Positions 1-9,376 of a DNA stretch of 64,000 bases are shown here, piece after piece. The stretch is from JBBIQS01 sp037442205. GTDB taxonomy: Bacteria > Myxococcota > Myxococcia > Myxococcales > UBA5297. Numbering within the stretch: the first letter of the stretch is position 1; each line of letters starts with the position of its first letter. The stretch is taken from the NCBI GenBank assembly GCA_037442205.1, contig JBBIQS010000039.1, positions 8,725-72,724 on the forward strand, given 5' to 3'. The notes beneath the pieces are model-generated. The model was not told where the DNA came from, made no database searches, and saw only the letters and a program-made list of their open reading frames with translations. A program made the translations under genes and the position numbers.

Positions 1-10
1 AACGCGCACC

Positions 11-42
11 CAAAAGCAAAGCCGGGCGATCGCTCGCCCGGC
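11..42 (-). terminator. Rho-independent terminator of gdhA
   Basis: A perfect 9-bp stem (GCCGGGCGA / TCGCCCGGC, loop 4 nt) lies just past the gdhA stop codon. Read on the minus strand it is followed by TTTGCTTTTGGG, a T-rich tail. Confidence 0.8.
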
Positions 43-76
43 CTCGCGCAACTGCTCGTTCGGCTCGCTCAGCCGC

Positions 77-1417
77 TCAGATCACGCCCTGGGCCAGCAT
101 GGCGTTGGCGACCTTGATGAAGCCGGCAACGTTGGCGCCCTTGACGTAGCTGACGCGGTTGCCGTCCTTGCCGTGCTCGACGCAGGCGCGGTGGATCGAC
201 TTCATGATGTCGTGCAGGCGGGCATCGACCTCCTCGCGGGTCCAGGACAGGTGCATCGCGTTCTGGGCCATCTCCAGGCCGCTGGTGGCCACGCCGCCGG
301 CGTTGGAGGCCTTGCCCGGGGCGAACAGGATCTTGTGCTGCTCGAACACCTCGACCGCCTCCGGGGTGCTGGGCATGTTGGCGCCCTCGACCACGCAGCT
401 GCAGCCGTTCTTGACCAGCAGCTTGGCGTCGTCCCCGTTCAGCTCGTTCTCGCAGGCGGTGGGGAAGGCGATGTCGCACTTGACGCCCCAGGGCCGCTGC
501 TTCTCCAGGAACTGGGCCTTCTTGTACTTCTCCACGTAGCCCTTGAGGCTGGCGCGCTTGTTGAAGACCAGGTCCTTGGTGAAGGCCAGCTTCTCGGGGT
601 CGATGCCGTCCGGGTCGTGGACGGTGCCGTCGTAGTCGGTCATCGCCACCACCTTGCCGCCCAGCTGGTTGACCTTCTCGATGGTGTGCAGGCCGACGTT
701 GCCGGCCCCGGAGATGATCACCGTCTTGCCCTTGAAGCCGTCGCCCTTGGCGGCCAGCATCTCCTGGGCGAAGTAGGTGGCGCCGTAGCCGGTGGCCTCG
801 GTGCGCACCAGCGAGCCGCCCCACTCCAGCCCCTTGCCGGTCAGCACCCCGGTGAACTCGTTCTTCATCTTCTTGTAGGCGCCGAACAGGTAGCCGATCT
901 CCCGGCCGCCCACGCCCAGGTCGCCGGCGGGGACGTCGGTGTCCGGGCCGATGTGCCGCCACAGCTCGCCCATGAACGCCTGGCAGAAGCGCATCACCTC
1001 GATGTCGCTCTTGCCGCGCACGTCGAAGTCGCTGCCGCCCTTGCCGCCGCCCATCGGCAGCCCGGTGAGCGCGTTCTTGAAGGTCTGCTCGAAGCCCAGG
1101 AACTTGAGCACCCCCAGGGTCACGCTGGAGTGGTAGCGCAGCCCGCCCTTGTAGGGCCCGATGGCGCTGTTGAACTGGACGCGGAAGCCCCGGTTGACCT
1201 GCACCTGGCCCTTGTCGTCGACCCAGGGCACCCGGAACATCAGCACCCGCTCCGGCTCGACCATCCGCTCCAGGATCTTGGCCTGCTTGTAGGCGGGGTT
1301 CGAGTCGACCACCGGCATCACCGACTCGAGCACCTCGCGCACGGCCTGGTGGAACTGCGGCTCGGCGGGGTTCTTGGCGATCAGATCAGCCATGAAGGAA
1401 TCGACTGCCTTGCTCAT
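77..1417 (-). CDS. gdhA: NADP-type glutamate dehydrogenase
   Basis: A 446-residue protein of the usual hexameric GDH length that interconverts 2-oxoglutarate plus ammonium and glutamate in the cytoplasm. The substrate domain has the lysine motif PMGGGKGGSDFD (Lys126, equivalent to the catalytic lysine) and AGDLGVGGREIG. The dinucleotide-binding fold follows with GAGNVGLHTIEK. The ATG at 1417 has an upstream GAGGAA. The gene stands alone, with its own promoter (1529-1561) and terminator, which suggests a monocistronic nitrogen-assimilation gene. NADP rather than NAD preference is inferred from overall similarity to E. coli GdhA, not from a tested residue. Confidence 0.96.
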   Translation of the reverse strand: MSKAVDSFMADLIAKNPAEPQFHQAVREVLESVMPVVDSNPAYKQAKILERMVEPERVLMFRVPWVDDKGQVQVNRGFRVQFNSAIGPYKGGLRYHSSVTLGVLKFLGFEQTFKNALTGLPMGGGKGGSDFDVRGKSDIEVMRFCQAFMGELWRHIGPDTDVPAGDLGVGGREIGYLFGAYKKMKNEFTGVLTGKGLEWGGSLVRTEATGYGATYFAQEMLAAKGDGFKGKTVIISGAGNVGLHTIEKVNQLGGKVVAMTDYDGTVHDPDGIDPEKLAFTKDLVFNKRASLKGYVEKYKKAQFLEKQRPWGVKCDIAFPTACENELNGDDAKLLVKNGCSCVVEGANMPSTPEAVEVFEQHKILFAPGKASNAGGVATSGLEMAQNAMHLSWTREEVDARLHDIMKSIHRACVEHGKDGNRVSYVKGANVAGFIKVANAMLAQGVI

Positions 1418-1812
1418 GACGAGTTCCTCTCTCTTCGGGGTTGTGCGGGCCTGGGAGTCGCGTGCGCCCTGCCCTCAGGAAGGCGTCCGGGGGCCCCGGA
1501 ATAGAGGCCGACGGCCTTCCACAGCGGCGGGCGTCTTACGCCCAACATCCCGTAATGTCAATCGTTTCTGGGAATCGGACATGACGCGCCAGGCTAGGTC
1601 CCCAAAGCCCTTGGGGAAACCGTCCGGCCGGCCCATGGCCCGCCGTCCGCGCAGTAGGCCGGGCGGCGAAACCTGGGCTTCTGGGGGCCATCGGCGAGGC
1701 TAATGGCAATCGGCCCGGGGCCGTTCGTAGATCCGAGAATCGGCGACCGGATCCGCCGGCGCGGGCGTATAAAGCTGCGCCGGCCAGCGGGACAGCCGGC
1801 GAGGGCGCGACC
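1418..1812. other. Divergent intergenic region gdhA / coiled-coil gene
   Basis: 395 bp without a convincing gene. It holds the gdhA promoter described separately, a 7-bp inverted repeat TCCCCAA-agccc-TTGGGGA at 1599-1617, and a TATAAA about 45 nt before the GTG of the next gene that could be its -10 (no matching -35 seen). Nothing else stands out. Confidence 0.5.
1529..1561 (-). promoter_or_regulatory. Candidate sigma70 promoter of gdhA with overlapping palindrome
   Basis: On the minus strand, TTGACA (1561-1556) is followed after exactly 17 nt by TAAGAC (1538-1533). A 15-bp palindrome GGGCGT-CTT-ACGCCC (1529-1543) covers the -10 element, which is a common place for a repressor operator. The predicted leader is about 105 nt long. 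The -35 is perfect; the -10 is a weak match. Confidence 0.55.
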
Positions 1813-2931
1813 GTGGCGGCACCGACCGACTGGGAACGAAAGCTGGAGGACGCGCTGGTGCGGGTCCAGGGCGCCATCGCCCGGGCCCAGGCCCGCCACG
1901 AGGCCGAGCTGCGCGCCCAGGGGCAGCAGCCGCGCTCGCCCTTCGACTTCGACTGGCTGGCGGCCCGGGAGGTCGTCCGGATGCGGCGCCGGCGGGCCCG
2001 CCACCGCTGGCGCCTGGAGCGCAAGCAGTGGAAGAAGCAGTTCCGCCGCGCCCGGCTCGAGCGCGCCAGCCGCTTCAAGGGCTATCTCTTCGCCGCCCTG
2101 GCGCTGCTATTCCTGGTCCAGATGACGGTCGATCCCCAGGTGCTCTGGTGGATGGTCTTCCTCGCCCTGGGGTTCGGGCAGGCATCGCTGCGCAACTTCG
2201 TCCACGTGCGCCAGCGAGAGGAGCTGGAGGCCCAGGAGCGGGCGGCGCTCCCCTCCCCCGAGAGCGCCGAGGCCCCGCCGCCGCGCGAAGCGGCCGAGAA
2301 AGCGGCACGCGCCGGCGACGGCTCGATCGACCAGCGGCTGCGGCGAATCGACGGCCTTTGCGACAAGCTGCTGGGCGAGATCAAGAACGGCCGCCCGGTG
2401 TTGCAGACGGTCGTCCAGAACCCTGAGCAGACCATCAAGGCGCTGCGCGCCACCTGCCACGAGCTGGCGCGAAGGGAGCAGGCGCTGCGGGCGCTGGTGA
2501 CCCGCGAGGACGAGCAGCGGCTGGAGGCCGAGCGCGACGGGCTGGCGATGCGCATCGGGCAGGAGCAGGACGAGGTGGTCCGCTCGCGCCTGGGCTCGGC
2601 CCTGGCCGCGCTCGACGAGCAGGTGCGCCGGCGCAGGGACCTGGCGGTCGACGCCGCGCGGCTGGAGGCCGAGAGCACCCGGCTGCTCTACACGCTCGAG
2701 AGCCTCTACACCCAGGTCCTCCGGGTCCGCTCGGCCGACGCCGCCTCGTCGGAGGTGGTGGGCGCCGGGCTGCGCCAGAGCCTGGAGCAGTTGGGCCTGG
2801 AGATCGACTCGGTGGCCGAGGCCCTGGAGCAGGTCGGCCGCGACGACCTATCGCGCGCCGGGGTGACCGCCGTTTCGCCGCTCGGCTCCGAGGAGCCTGC
2901 TCGCTCGCCCAGCGAGCGCGAGCGCAGCTGA
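1813..2931 (+). CDS. Two-TM protein with long helical C-terminal domain
   Basis: A 372-residue protein of unknown function. A basic N-terminal region (about 1-90) precedes two hydrophobic segments (about 95-105 and 110-125) joined by a short loop. A charged Ala/Pro linker follows, then an almost wholly helical Arg/Glu/Leu-rich region (about 175-350) that reads as coiled coil. The layout recalls membrane-anchored PspA-like or 2TM-domain proteins, but no catalytic motif is visible. The GTG start at 1813 is taken because upstream codons lose coding character. It is not clearly part of an operon; the next gene is 115 nt away. Confidence 0.75.
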   Translation: MAAPTDWERKLEDALVRVQGAIARAQARHEAELRAQGQQPRSPFDFDWLAAREVVRMRRRRARHRWRLERKQWKKQFRRARLERASRFKGYLFAALALLFLVQMTVDPQVLWWMVFLALGFGQASLRNFVHVRQREELEAQERAALPSPESAEAPPPREAAEKAARAGDGSIDQRLRRIDGLCDKLLGEIKNGRPVLQTVVQNPEQTIKALRATCHELARREQALRALVTREDEQRLEAERDGLAMRIGQEQDEVVRSRLGSALAALDEQVRRRRDLAVDAARLEAESTRLLYTLESLYTQVLRVRSADAASSEVVGAGLRQSLEQLGLEIDSVAEALEQVGRDDLSRAGVTAVSPLGSEEPARSPSERERS

Positions 2932-3046
2932 CGGCGCTCGACAGAGGGGCCTCGCCGGGGAGCCCGTCCCCGGGCCGGGCTGTTCTCACCGCCGCCGCCG
3001 GCCGTAGCTTCTCCAATGCCCAGCAGGTCTCGGGCGAGGAGGGGGT

Positions 3047-3562
3047 ATGCACAAGATCATTCCGGCGCTGGCAGCGTTGGCGGTCCTGGCCACGAGCGCG
3101 GTCGCGGCAGGTACCCCGAAACGCAGCTCCAAGCACACGCAGATGGACGAGGGGACCTCGTCGTCCAGCACCGACCAGAGCCAGAGCGCCACCGGCGGTT
3201 CGGCCGGCTCTGAGCAGGGCACCATGGGCTCGACCATGGGCTCCAGCTCGACCGCCGGCAGCCAGCAGCTGCAGGGCGTGGTGAAGAGCTACGACAAGGC
3301 CAAGAACCAGCTCACCATCCAGCTGCCGCTGTCGCCCAACGCCACCATCACCAAGAACGGCCAGGTGGCCCGCAGCAGCGACATCAAGGCCGGCCAGGAA
3401 GTGCGCGCCAACTACGACCCGAGCTCCAACAACATCAGCAGCCTGGACATCACCTCCGCCGGCACCGGCGGCACCGGCGCCTCGAGCAGCGATTCCAGCA
3501 AGAGCGACTCGAGCAAGAGCGATTCCAGCAAGAGCGACAGCAGCAGCGACATCAACAAGTAG
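3047..3562 (+). CDS. Secreted Ser-rich protein with OB-like core
   Basis: A 171-residue exported protein. Residues 1-21 form a clean Sec signal peptide ending at AVA-A. A low-complexity Ser/Thr/Gly/Gln stretch leads to a small beta-rich core (about 79-131, starting QGVVKSYDKAKNQLTI) that resembles a DUF5666-type domain. The tail is a tandem SDSSK repeat. The ATG follows GGAGGGGGT immediately. No partner gene is evident; a role at the cell surface or periplasm is inferred from the signal peptide only. Confidence 0.75.
   Translation: MHKIIPALAALAVLATSAVAAGTPKRSSKHTQMDEGTSSSSTDQSQSATGGSAGSEQGTMGSTMGSSSTAGSQQLQGVVKSYDKAKNQLTIQLPLSPNATITKNGQVARSSDIKAGQEVRANYDPSSNNISSLDITSAGTGGTGASSSDSSKSDSSKSDSSKSDSSSDINK
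3481..3545 (+). repeat. Short tandem repeat encoding SDSSK units
   Basis: A 15-bp unit (variants of AGCAAGAGCGATTCC) is repeated about four times at the 3' end of the small secreted-protein gene. It encodes a Ser/Asp/Lys tail and is a likely place for copy-number variation. Confidence 0.7.
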
Positions 3563-3759
3563 CTGGCCGCGCCGAGCGGTCGGCAGCCCCCTGCCCTGAG
3601 CCGAGCGCTGGCTCGCCTGCAGGGCCGGGGCCGCGGGAGAGGCGCGCCGCCCGAGCGGTGCGCCCTCCCTCGGGCAAGGCGAGCGCGAACGCGGCCGGTC
3701 CCGCGTCGCCCCCGGGACCGCGCTAGAGTGTCGCGCGAACCCTTTCCGCCTGGACCGCC

Positions 3760-4947
3760 ATGCGCTTCGAGTTCTGCAACCCCACCCGGCTGCTCTTCGG
3801 CGCCGGCAACCTGGACCGCCTGGGCGAGGAGGTCCGCCGCCTCGGCAAGCGGGCGCTGCTGGTGATCGGCGGCCGCAGCGCCAAGGCCGGCGGCACCTTC
3901 GACCGCGCCAGCGCCAGCCTCAAGGCCGCCGGAGTTTCGGCGGTGGAGATGGAGGGGATCGAGCCCAATCCCCGGCTGTCGACGGTGGCCCGGGGTGCGG
4001 CGCTCGCCCGCCGCGAGGCGGTGGACGTGGTGGTCGGGCTGGGCGGCGGCAGTGCCATGGACGCGGCCAAGGTGATCGCCGCCAGCGTCTTCTACGAGGG
4101 CGAGCTGTGGGAGATGTTCGTCCGCGGCCCCGGGGCCAGCCGCCCGCCGAGCCGCGCCCTGCCGATCGTCACCGTCCCCACCCTGGCCGCCACCGGCTCG
4201 GAGATGAACTGCGGCGCGGTGGTCACCAACGAGAAGACCACCGAGAAGAGCATCGTCCAGGCGAGCTGTCTGTACCCGCGGCTGGCGCTGGTCGATCCCG
4301 AGCTGACCCTGACCGTGCCGGCCAGCCACACCGCCTACGGCATCGCCGACCTGCTCACCCACGTCACCGAGGGCTACTTCAACGGCGTCGACGGCACCCC
4401 GCTGCAGGACCGCTTCGCCGAGGGCGTGGTCCACACCGCGCTGGAGTGGGGTCCCAAGGCGGTGGCCAACGGCCGCGACCTGGAGGCGCGCACCCAGATC
4501 CAGTGGTGCTCGGTGGTGGCGCTCAACGGCTGGGTGCAGGCCGGGGTCAGGGGCCCGTTCCCGGCGCACATCCTGGAGCACGCGCTGTCGGCGCACCACG
4601 ACGTGCCCCACGGCGCCGGGCTGGCGGTGATCTCGCCGGCCTGGATGCGGCTGGCGGCGGCCCAGCGCCCGGAGAAGTTCGCCCAGTTCGGCGAGCGGCT
4701 CTTCGGCCTCGAGCCCCGCCCCGGCCACGAGCGCGAGCTGGCCCAGGAGGCCATCGGCAGGTACCAGGCCTTCCTCCACAGCCTGGGCTGCCCGACCCGC
4801 CTGTCCGAGCTGGGCATCGGCCGGGAGAACCTCGCCCGCTTCGCCCAGGACGCGCTGCGCCTGGTCCGCGACCGCGAGAACCGGCTTCCGGGGAGACCGG
4901 CGCTGTCGGAGGCCGAGCTGGTGCGGCTTCTCGAATCGGCGCTGTGA
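3760..4947 (+). CDS. Iron-containing alcohol dehydrogenase, YqhD/BdhA type
   Basis: A 395-residue group III metal-dependent alcohol dehydrogenase that reduces aldehydes or oxidises alcohols with NAD(P)H. The cofactor half shows GLGGGSAMDAAKVIAA and TLAATGSEMN. The metal half has the Asp/His ligands in GIADLLTHVTEGYF and the two later histidines in HILEHALSAHHDVPHG. Length and motif order match YqhD and BdhA. The ATG at 3760 starts at the natural family N-terminus (MRFEFCNPTRLLFG). The next gene begins 25 nt downstream. The true substrate cannot be read from sequence. Confidence 0.92.
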   Translation: MRFEFCNPTRLLFGAGNLDRLGEEVRRLGKRALLVIGGRSAKAGGTFDRASASLKAAGVSAVEMEGIEPNPRLSTVARGAALARREAVDVVVGLGGGSAMDAAKVIAASVFYEGELWEMFVRGPGASRPPSRALPIVTVPTLAATGSEMNCGAVVTNEKTTEKSIVQASCLYPRLALVDPELTLTVPASHTAYGIADLLTHVTEGYFNGVDGTPLQDRFAEGVVHTALEWGPKAVANGRDLEARTQIQWCSVVALNGWVQAGVRGPFPAHILEHALSAHHDVPHGAGLAVISPAWMRLAAAQRPEKFAQFGERLFGLEPRPGHERELAQEAIGRYQAFLHSLGCPTRLSELGIGRENLARFAQDALRLVRDRENRLPGRPALSEAELVRLLESAL

Positions 4948-4972
4948 GCCGCCGCCGGGCTAAGCTCTGACC

Positions 4973-5773
4973 ATGCGCTCGTTCCTGCGAAATCTCCTCT
5001 GGCTGTGCGCGATCGCCACCGCGAGCGCCGCCGGCTCGATCGGCTGGCTGCTGTTGGTGCGCCGGGTGGTGGGCCCGGCGCTCCTGCGCGCCGACAACGA
5101 CGTCGCCGGCAACTACCTGCAGACGCTGGGGACGGTCTACGCGGTGGTGCTGGCCTTCGTGGTCTACGTGGTCTGGAGCCAGTTCAACGAGGCCCGCGCC
5201 GCGGTGCAGAGCGAAGCCAACGAGATCTCCGACCTCTTCCGGACCGTCCACGGCCTGGGCGAGCCGACCCGCCGGCGGGTGCGGTCGCTGCTGACCGACT
5301 ACGTCCAGCTGGTGGCCCGCGAGGAGTGGGCGGCGATGGGCAGGGGCCGCTCCCTGCCGGCGGCCCAGGCGATCCTCGACCAGGTGTGGGCGGCGCTGGA
5401 GGCGGCCGAGCCGGCGACCGCGCGCGCCGAGGTCATCTACTCCGAGGCGCTGGGCCGCTTCAACGACCTGAGCGACCGGCGCAGCCACCGCCTCTTCACC
5501 GCCCGGCTTCGCCTTCCGCCGCTGATGTGGACGCTGCTGCTCGCCGGCGCGGCCCTCACCGTCGGCTCGATGGCCCTGTTCGGCCTCGACACCTTCGCCT
5601 CCCACGCCCTGATGACCGCCTCGCTGGCCGGGCTCATCGGCTTCATCCTCTTCGTGGTCTACGACCTGGACAATCCGTTCTGGGGCGCCTGGCGCGTCGG
5701 TCCCTCGCCGCTGCTGCGGGCGATCGCCGAGGACACTCCCCAGCCCGCCGCCAGCCGGGACGCCGCCGCCTGA
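4973..5773 (+). CDS. DUF4239 family membrane protein
   Basis: A 266-residue integral membrane protein with two N-terminal hydrophobic segments (about 8-28 and 47-68), a soluble helical middle and two C-terminal segments (about 185-205 and 212-230). The pattern VYAVVLAFVVYVVWSQF followed by a soluble loop and paired C-terminal helices is that of DUF4239 (bestrophin-like) proteins. Bestrophin relatives are anion channels, but the function of this family is not established. It lies 25 nt after the alcohol dehydrogenase gene and may be co-transcribed. Confidence 0.8.
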   Translation: MRSFLRNLLWLCAIATASAAGSIGWLLLVRRVVGPALLRADNDVAGNYLQTLGTVYAVVLAFVVYVVWSQFNEARAAVQSEANEISDLFRTVHGLGEPTRRRVRSLLTDYVQLVAREEWAAMGRGRSLPAAQAILDQVWAALEAAEPATARAEVIYSEALGRFNDLSDRRSHRLFTARLRLPPLMWTLLLAGAALTVGSMALFGLDTFASHALMTASLAGLIGFILFVVYDLDNPFWGAWRVGPSPLLRAIAEDTPQPAASRDAAA

Positions 5774-5836
5774 GCTCGCTTTGCTGGGGGCCCCCCGAAA
5801 TACCGGCGGCGACGGCGGGGCCGGTTTAGTGCCACA

Positions 5837-8800
5837 ATGGCCTCACGGACGGCCATGGCCAGCGAACCCAACCCCAGCGAACGGCTGCTCTTCGCCCTGC
5901 TCGCGGTCGAGCTCGACTGCTCCTCGCCGGTGGACGTGGCGGAGTCGCTGGCCGAGTGCCCGGCCGAAGGCGGCTACGCCCCGCTGGCCGAGGCGCTGGC
6001 CCGCCGCGGGCTGACAGCCGAGCGGCGCCGGGACATCGAGCAGTCGCTGTCGCGCATCGCCGCCAACCAGATGGCCACCCTGGCCGAGCCCATCGCCGCC
6101 CAGCGCAAGGACGAGCGCCAGCGCTCCGCGCAGGCCGCCGCCGAGGCCCGGCAGGCGGTGCGCGAGGACGAGCTCAACCTCCCCGGCGAGCGGGCCGGCC
6201 GCTACCTCGTCAAGGGCGTCCACGGCCGCGGCGGCCAGGCCAAGGTGCTGCTGGCCTTCGACGAGGAGATGGACCGCGAGGTGGCGCTCAAGGTGATGCG
6301 CAACCCCGGCACCTCCAGCAGCATGCCGCCCTACTCCAGCATGCGCTCCACCCCCGGGGCGCTGCGCTTTTTGCGCGAGGCCAAGGTCACCGCCTCGCTC
6401 GAGCACCCGAACATCGTCCCGGTCCACGAGCTGGGCCGGCGCGAGGACGGCTCGCTCTACTACACCATGCGGCTGGTGCGCGGCCGGACCCTGGCCAAGT
6501 CGCTGGAGGAATGCAAGACCCTCGCCGAGCGGCTCAAGCGCATCGGCAGCTTCTGGGACGTGTGCAACGCCGTCGCCTTCGCCCACAGCAAGGGCGTGAT
6601 CCACCGCGACCTCAAGCCCGAGAACATCATGGTGGGCGAGTTCGGCGAGACGGTGCTGCTGGACTGGGGCGTGGCCAAGGTCCACGGCGAGCGGGACATC
6701 GGCGCCAGCGACCTCAAGCGCGAGATCGACCGCCTCCACCAGGACAGCGACCGCACCCAGGCCGGCACCGCGGTCGGCACTCCGTCCTACATGAGCCCGG
6801 AGCAGGCGATGGGGCTGGTCGACGAGATCGACGGCCGCTCCGACGTGTGGGGGCTGGGGGCGGTGCTCTACGAGATCCTCACCGGCCGGCCGCCGTTCAA
6901 GGGCCAGACCCCGGTGCAGACCCTGGACGCGGTGGTCAACAAGCCGCACCTGCCGGTGCGCACCGCGGTCCCCGAGGCCCCGCGCGAGCTGACGGCCATC
7001 GCCGAGAAGTGCCTGCAGAAGGAGAAGGCCGACCGCTACCAGTCCGCCCACGAGCTGGCCACCGAGATCGAGGCCTTCATGACCGGCGGGCGGGTGCACG
7101 CCTACCACTACTCGAGCTTGGAGCTGGTGCGCCGCTTCTACGCCCAGAACCGGGCGGCGGTGGTGGCGGCCGGGCTCTTGCTGGCAGTGATCGTGGCCGC
7201 GCTGATTTCGGTCAGCGTGGCCCTCAAGTCCGAGACGCAGGCCCGGGCCCGCGAGTACCAGGAGCGGCTCACCGCCAACTTCCATCTGGCCCAGGCCTTC
7301 GCCGAGAAGGCCGATCGGATGTCCGAGGACCAGCGCTTCCTGTCGACGGCGCTCTTCGCCTCGGCCTCGCTGCTGCACAACCCGGCCCACCCGCTGAGCC
7401 CGTTCTTCGACCCCGGCTTCGCGGCCCAGGTCCCGGCCAGCGAGCAGAGCCGGGTGGGCGCCGCCTCGCAGACCTACCGCGCCGGCTTCGGCACCTACGC
7501 CACCCTCTCCCGCTCGCTTTCCACCGGGGACGTCGCCGACCAGGTCGCCTTCTCCCGCGACGGGACGCTGCTCGTCGCCGCCAGCGGCCAGCGGGTGGTC
7601 CGCTTCCGCCTGCCCGGCGGCGAGCCGCTGCCTCCGCTGTCCGGGGGCCACCAGGAGTACATCTACGGCGTCGCCATCTCGCCCGACGCCAGCCTGATCG
7701 CCTCCTGCGACCGGGCCGGCCAGGTGGTGGTCTGGGACGCCGCCGCCGCCAAGCCGCGCTTCCAGCTCAAGGCCCACGAGGGCGCGGCCCACAACGTGGC
7801 ATTCACCCCCGACGGAACCCGGCTGGTCTCCTCCGGCTACGACGGCACCCTCAAGGTGATCGACCTGGCCGACGGCAAGATCGCCGCCTCCCTCGCCACC
7901 CCTGCCCAGCACCTCAACAGCCTGGCGCTCTCAGCCGACGGCAAGCTGGCCGCGGTCAGCGCCGACGACCACCTGGCGCGGATCATCGACCTCGCCACCG
8001 GCAAGCCGCTGCCCCAGGTCTTCGCCCACGACAGCATCGCGCTGGCCGCCTCCTTCTCCCCCGACGGCACGCTGCTGGCCACCGGCTCCGAGGACCGGCG
8101 GGTGCGGATCTGGGAGGCGGCCACCGGCAAGCTCTTGCACACGCTGGAGGGCCACCGCGACGGCGTCCCTGGCCTCGACTGGTCGCCCGACGGCAAGCTG
8201 CTGGGCACGGTCGGCTGGGACAAGAGCACCCGGCTCTGGGACGTGGCCGAGGGGCTTCCGCTGATCACCCTCGGCTCGCACGACGACCTCTCCTACGGCA
8301 TCGCCTTCGCCCCCGACGGCCGCTCCTTCGCCACCACGGGCTACGACAAGGTCGTCAAGCTGTGGCAGCTGCGCCAGGCACCCGGGCTGACCACCCTGCG
8401 CGGCCACAGCGGAGTGATCTACGGGCTGGCCTTCTCCAGGGACGGCAGCCGGCTGGCCTCGGGCAGCTGGGACAAGAAGGTCATCGTCTGGGACCTCAAG
8501 TCGCACAAGCCGCTGGCCACCCTCTCCGGCCACACCGAGGCCATCGACGGCGGGGTGGCGCTGGACGCCGAGGCCCGGCGGGCGGTCTCCGGCGGCCGCG
8601 ACGGCACGGTGCGGATCTGGGACGTGGCCTCCGGCAAGCCCCTGCACGTGCTGCAGAGCAGCAAGTCGATCGTCTACGGCATCTCGATGTCCCCCGACGG
8701 CCGGCTGGCGGCCTCCTCCGGCCAGGACGCCCGGGTCCACCTCTGGGACGTGGAGAGCGGGGCCGAGCTGCGCACCCTCACCGGCCACGAGGCGGTGGCC

Positions 8801-9376
8801 GACCGCACCGCCTTCTCGCCCGACGGCTCGCTGCTGGCCACCGCCGGCTACGACAAGACCGTGCGGCTGTGGGAGGTCAAGACCGGCAAGATGCTCAAGG
8901 TGCTCAGCGGCCACCAGGACTGGGTCTCGGGGGCGGTCTTCTCCGCCGACGGCAAGCGGCTGGCCTCCTCGGGCAAGGACGGGGTGGCCATCGTCTGGGA
9001 CGTGGAGAGCGGCCAGCAGACGCTGCGGCTGCTGGGCCACACGCAGTGGGTCAACGACGTGCGCTTCTCGCCCGACGGCAAGCTGCTGGCCACCGGCAGC
9101 GACGACACCACCGTCCGCGTCTGGTCGGCCCAGACCGGCAAGACGCTGATGGTCATCAACTGCCGCAGCCAGGCGGTGGCGCTGGAGTTCACCCCCGACG
9201 GCAAGTCGCTGGCGGTGGGCGACGACAACGAGATCAAGATCTACCCGCTGGACTTCTCGGCCCTCGAGTCCGAGCCCCAGGGCCTCCTGGAAACCGCTCA
9301 GCGCCAGGCTGGCTACCGGCTCGAGGGCTTCGAGCTCAAGGCCATCGCGCCCGAGGCCGCCGCTCCCTCTCCCTAG
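5837..9376 (+). CDS. Transmembrane Ser/Thr protein kinase with 14 WD40 repeats
   Basis: A 1179-residue PknB-type kinase receptor. The cytoplasmic kinase (about 120-415) has the Gly loop GRGGQAKV, VALKVM, HRDLKPENIM (catalytic Asp258), DWG in place of DFG, and GTPSYMSPEQA. One membrane helix follows at about 441-463. After a linker, I count 14 WD40 repeats (about 560-1150) with repeated SPDGxLLATGSxD and LWD patterns, enough for two seven-bladed propellers that should lie outside the membrane. Such kinase-propeller fusions are typical of myxobacteria and planctomycetes and probably sense a protein partner. ATG 5837 is used; ATG 5855 is possible. Confidence 0.93.
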   Translation: MASRTAMASEPNPSERLLFALLAVELDCSSPVDVAESLAECPAEGGYAPLAEALARRGLTAERRRDIEQSLSRIAANQMATLAEPIAAQRKDERQRSAQAAAEARQAVREDELNLPGERAGRYLVKGVHGRGGQAKVLLAFDEEMDREVALKVMRNPGTSSSMPPYSSMRSTPGALRFLREAKVTASLEHPNIVPVHELGRREDGSLYYTMRLVRGRTLAKSLEECKTLAERLKRIGSFWDVCNAVAFAHSKGVIHRDLKPENIMVGEFGETVLLDWGVAKVHGERDIGASDLKREIDRLHQDSDRTQAGTAVGTPSYMSPEQAMGLVDEIDGRSDVWGLGAVLYEILTGRPPFKGQTPVQTLDAVVNKPHLPVRTAVPEAPRELTAIAEKCLQKEKADRYQSAHELATEIEAFMTGGRVHAYHYSSLELVRRFYAQNRAAVVAAGLLLAVIVAALISVSVALKSETQARAREYQERLTANFHLAQAFAEKADRMSEDQRFLSTALFASASLLHNPAHPLSPFFDPGFAAQVPASEQSRVGAASQTYRAGFGTYATLSRSLSTGDVADQVAFSRDGTLLVAASGQRVVRFRLPGGEPLPPLSGGHQEYIYGVAISPDASLIASCDRAGQVVVWDAAAAKPRFQLKAHEGAAHNVAFTPDGTRLVSSGYDGTLKVIDLADGKIAASLATPAQHLNSLALSADGKLAAVSADDHLARIIDLATGKPLPQVFAHDSIALAASFSPDGTLLATGSEDRRVRIWEAATGKLLHTLEGHRDGVPGLDWSPDGKLLGTVGWDKSTRLWDVAEGLPLITLGSHDDLSYGIAFAPDGRSFATTGYDKVVKLWQLRQAPGLTTLRGHSGVIYGLAFSRDGSRLASGSWDKKVIVWDLKSHKPLATLSGHTEAIDGGVALDAEARRAVSGGRDGTVRIWDVASGKPLHVLQSSKSIVYGISMSPDGRLAASSGQDARVHLWDVESGAELRTLTGHEAVADRTAFSPDGSLLATAGYDKTVRLWEVKTGKMLKVLSGHQDWVSGAVFSADGKRLASSGKDGVAIVWDVESGQQTLRLLGHTQWVNDVRFSPDGKLLATGSDDTTVRVWSAQTGKTLMVINCRSQAVALEFTPDGKSLAVGDDNEIKIYPLDFSALESEPQGLLETAQRQAGYRLEGFELKAIAPEAAAPSP

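Noticed and set aside
173..1504. Long plus-strand open frame (443 codons) across gdhA
   Set aside because: It is the antisense of gdhA; GC-rich DNA keeps such frames open, and its Leu/Gly/His-rich content matches no protein.
3481..3545. CRISPR-like or VNTR array
   Set aside because: The repeats are in frame, have no spacers and encode a Ser/Asp/Lys tail.
5843..7912. 689-codon minus-strand frame across the kinase gene
   Set aside because: Antisense shadow of the kinase with no signal, motif or ribosome site.
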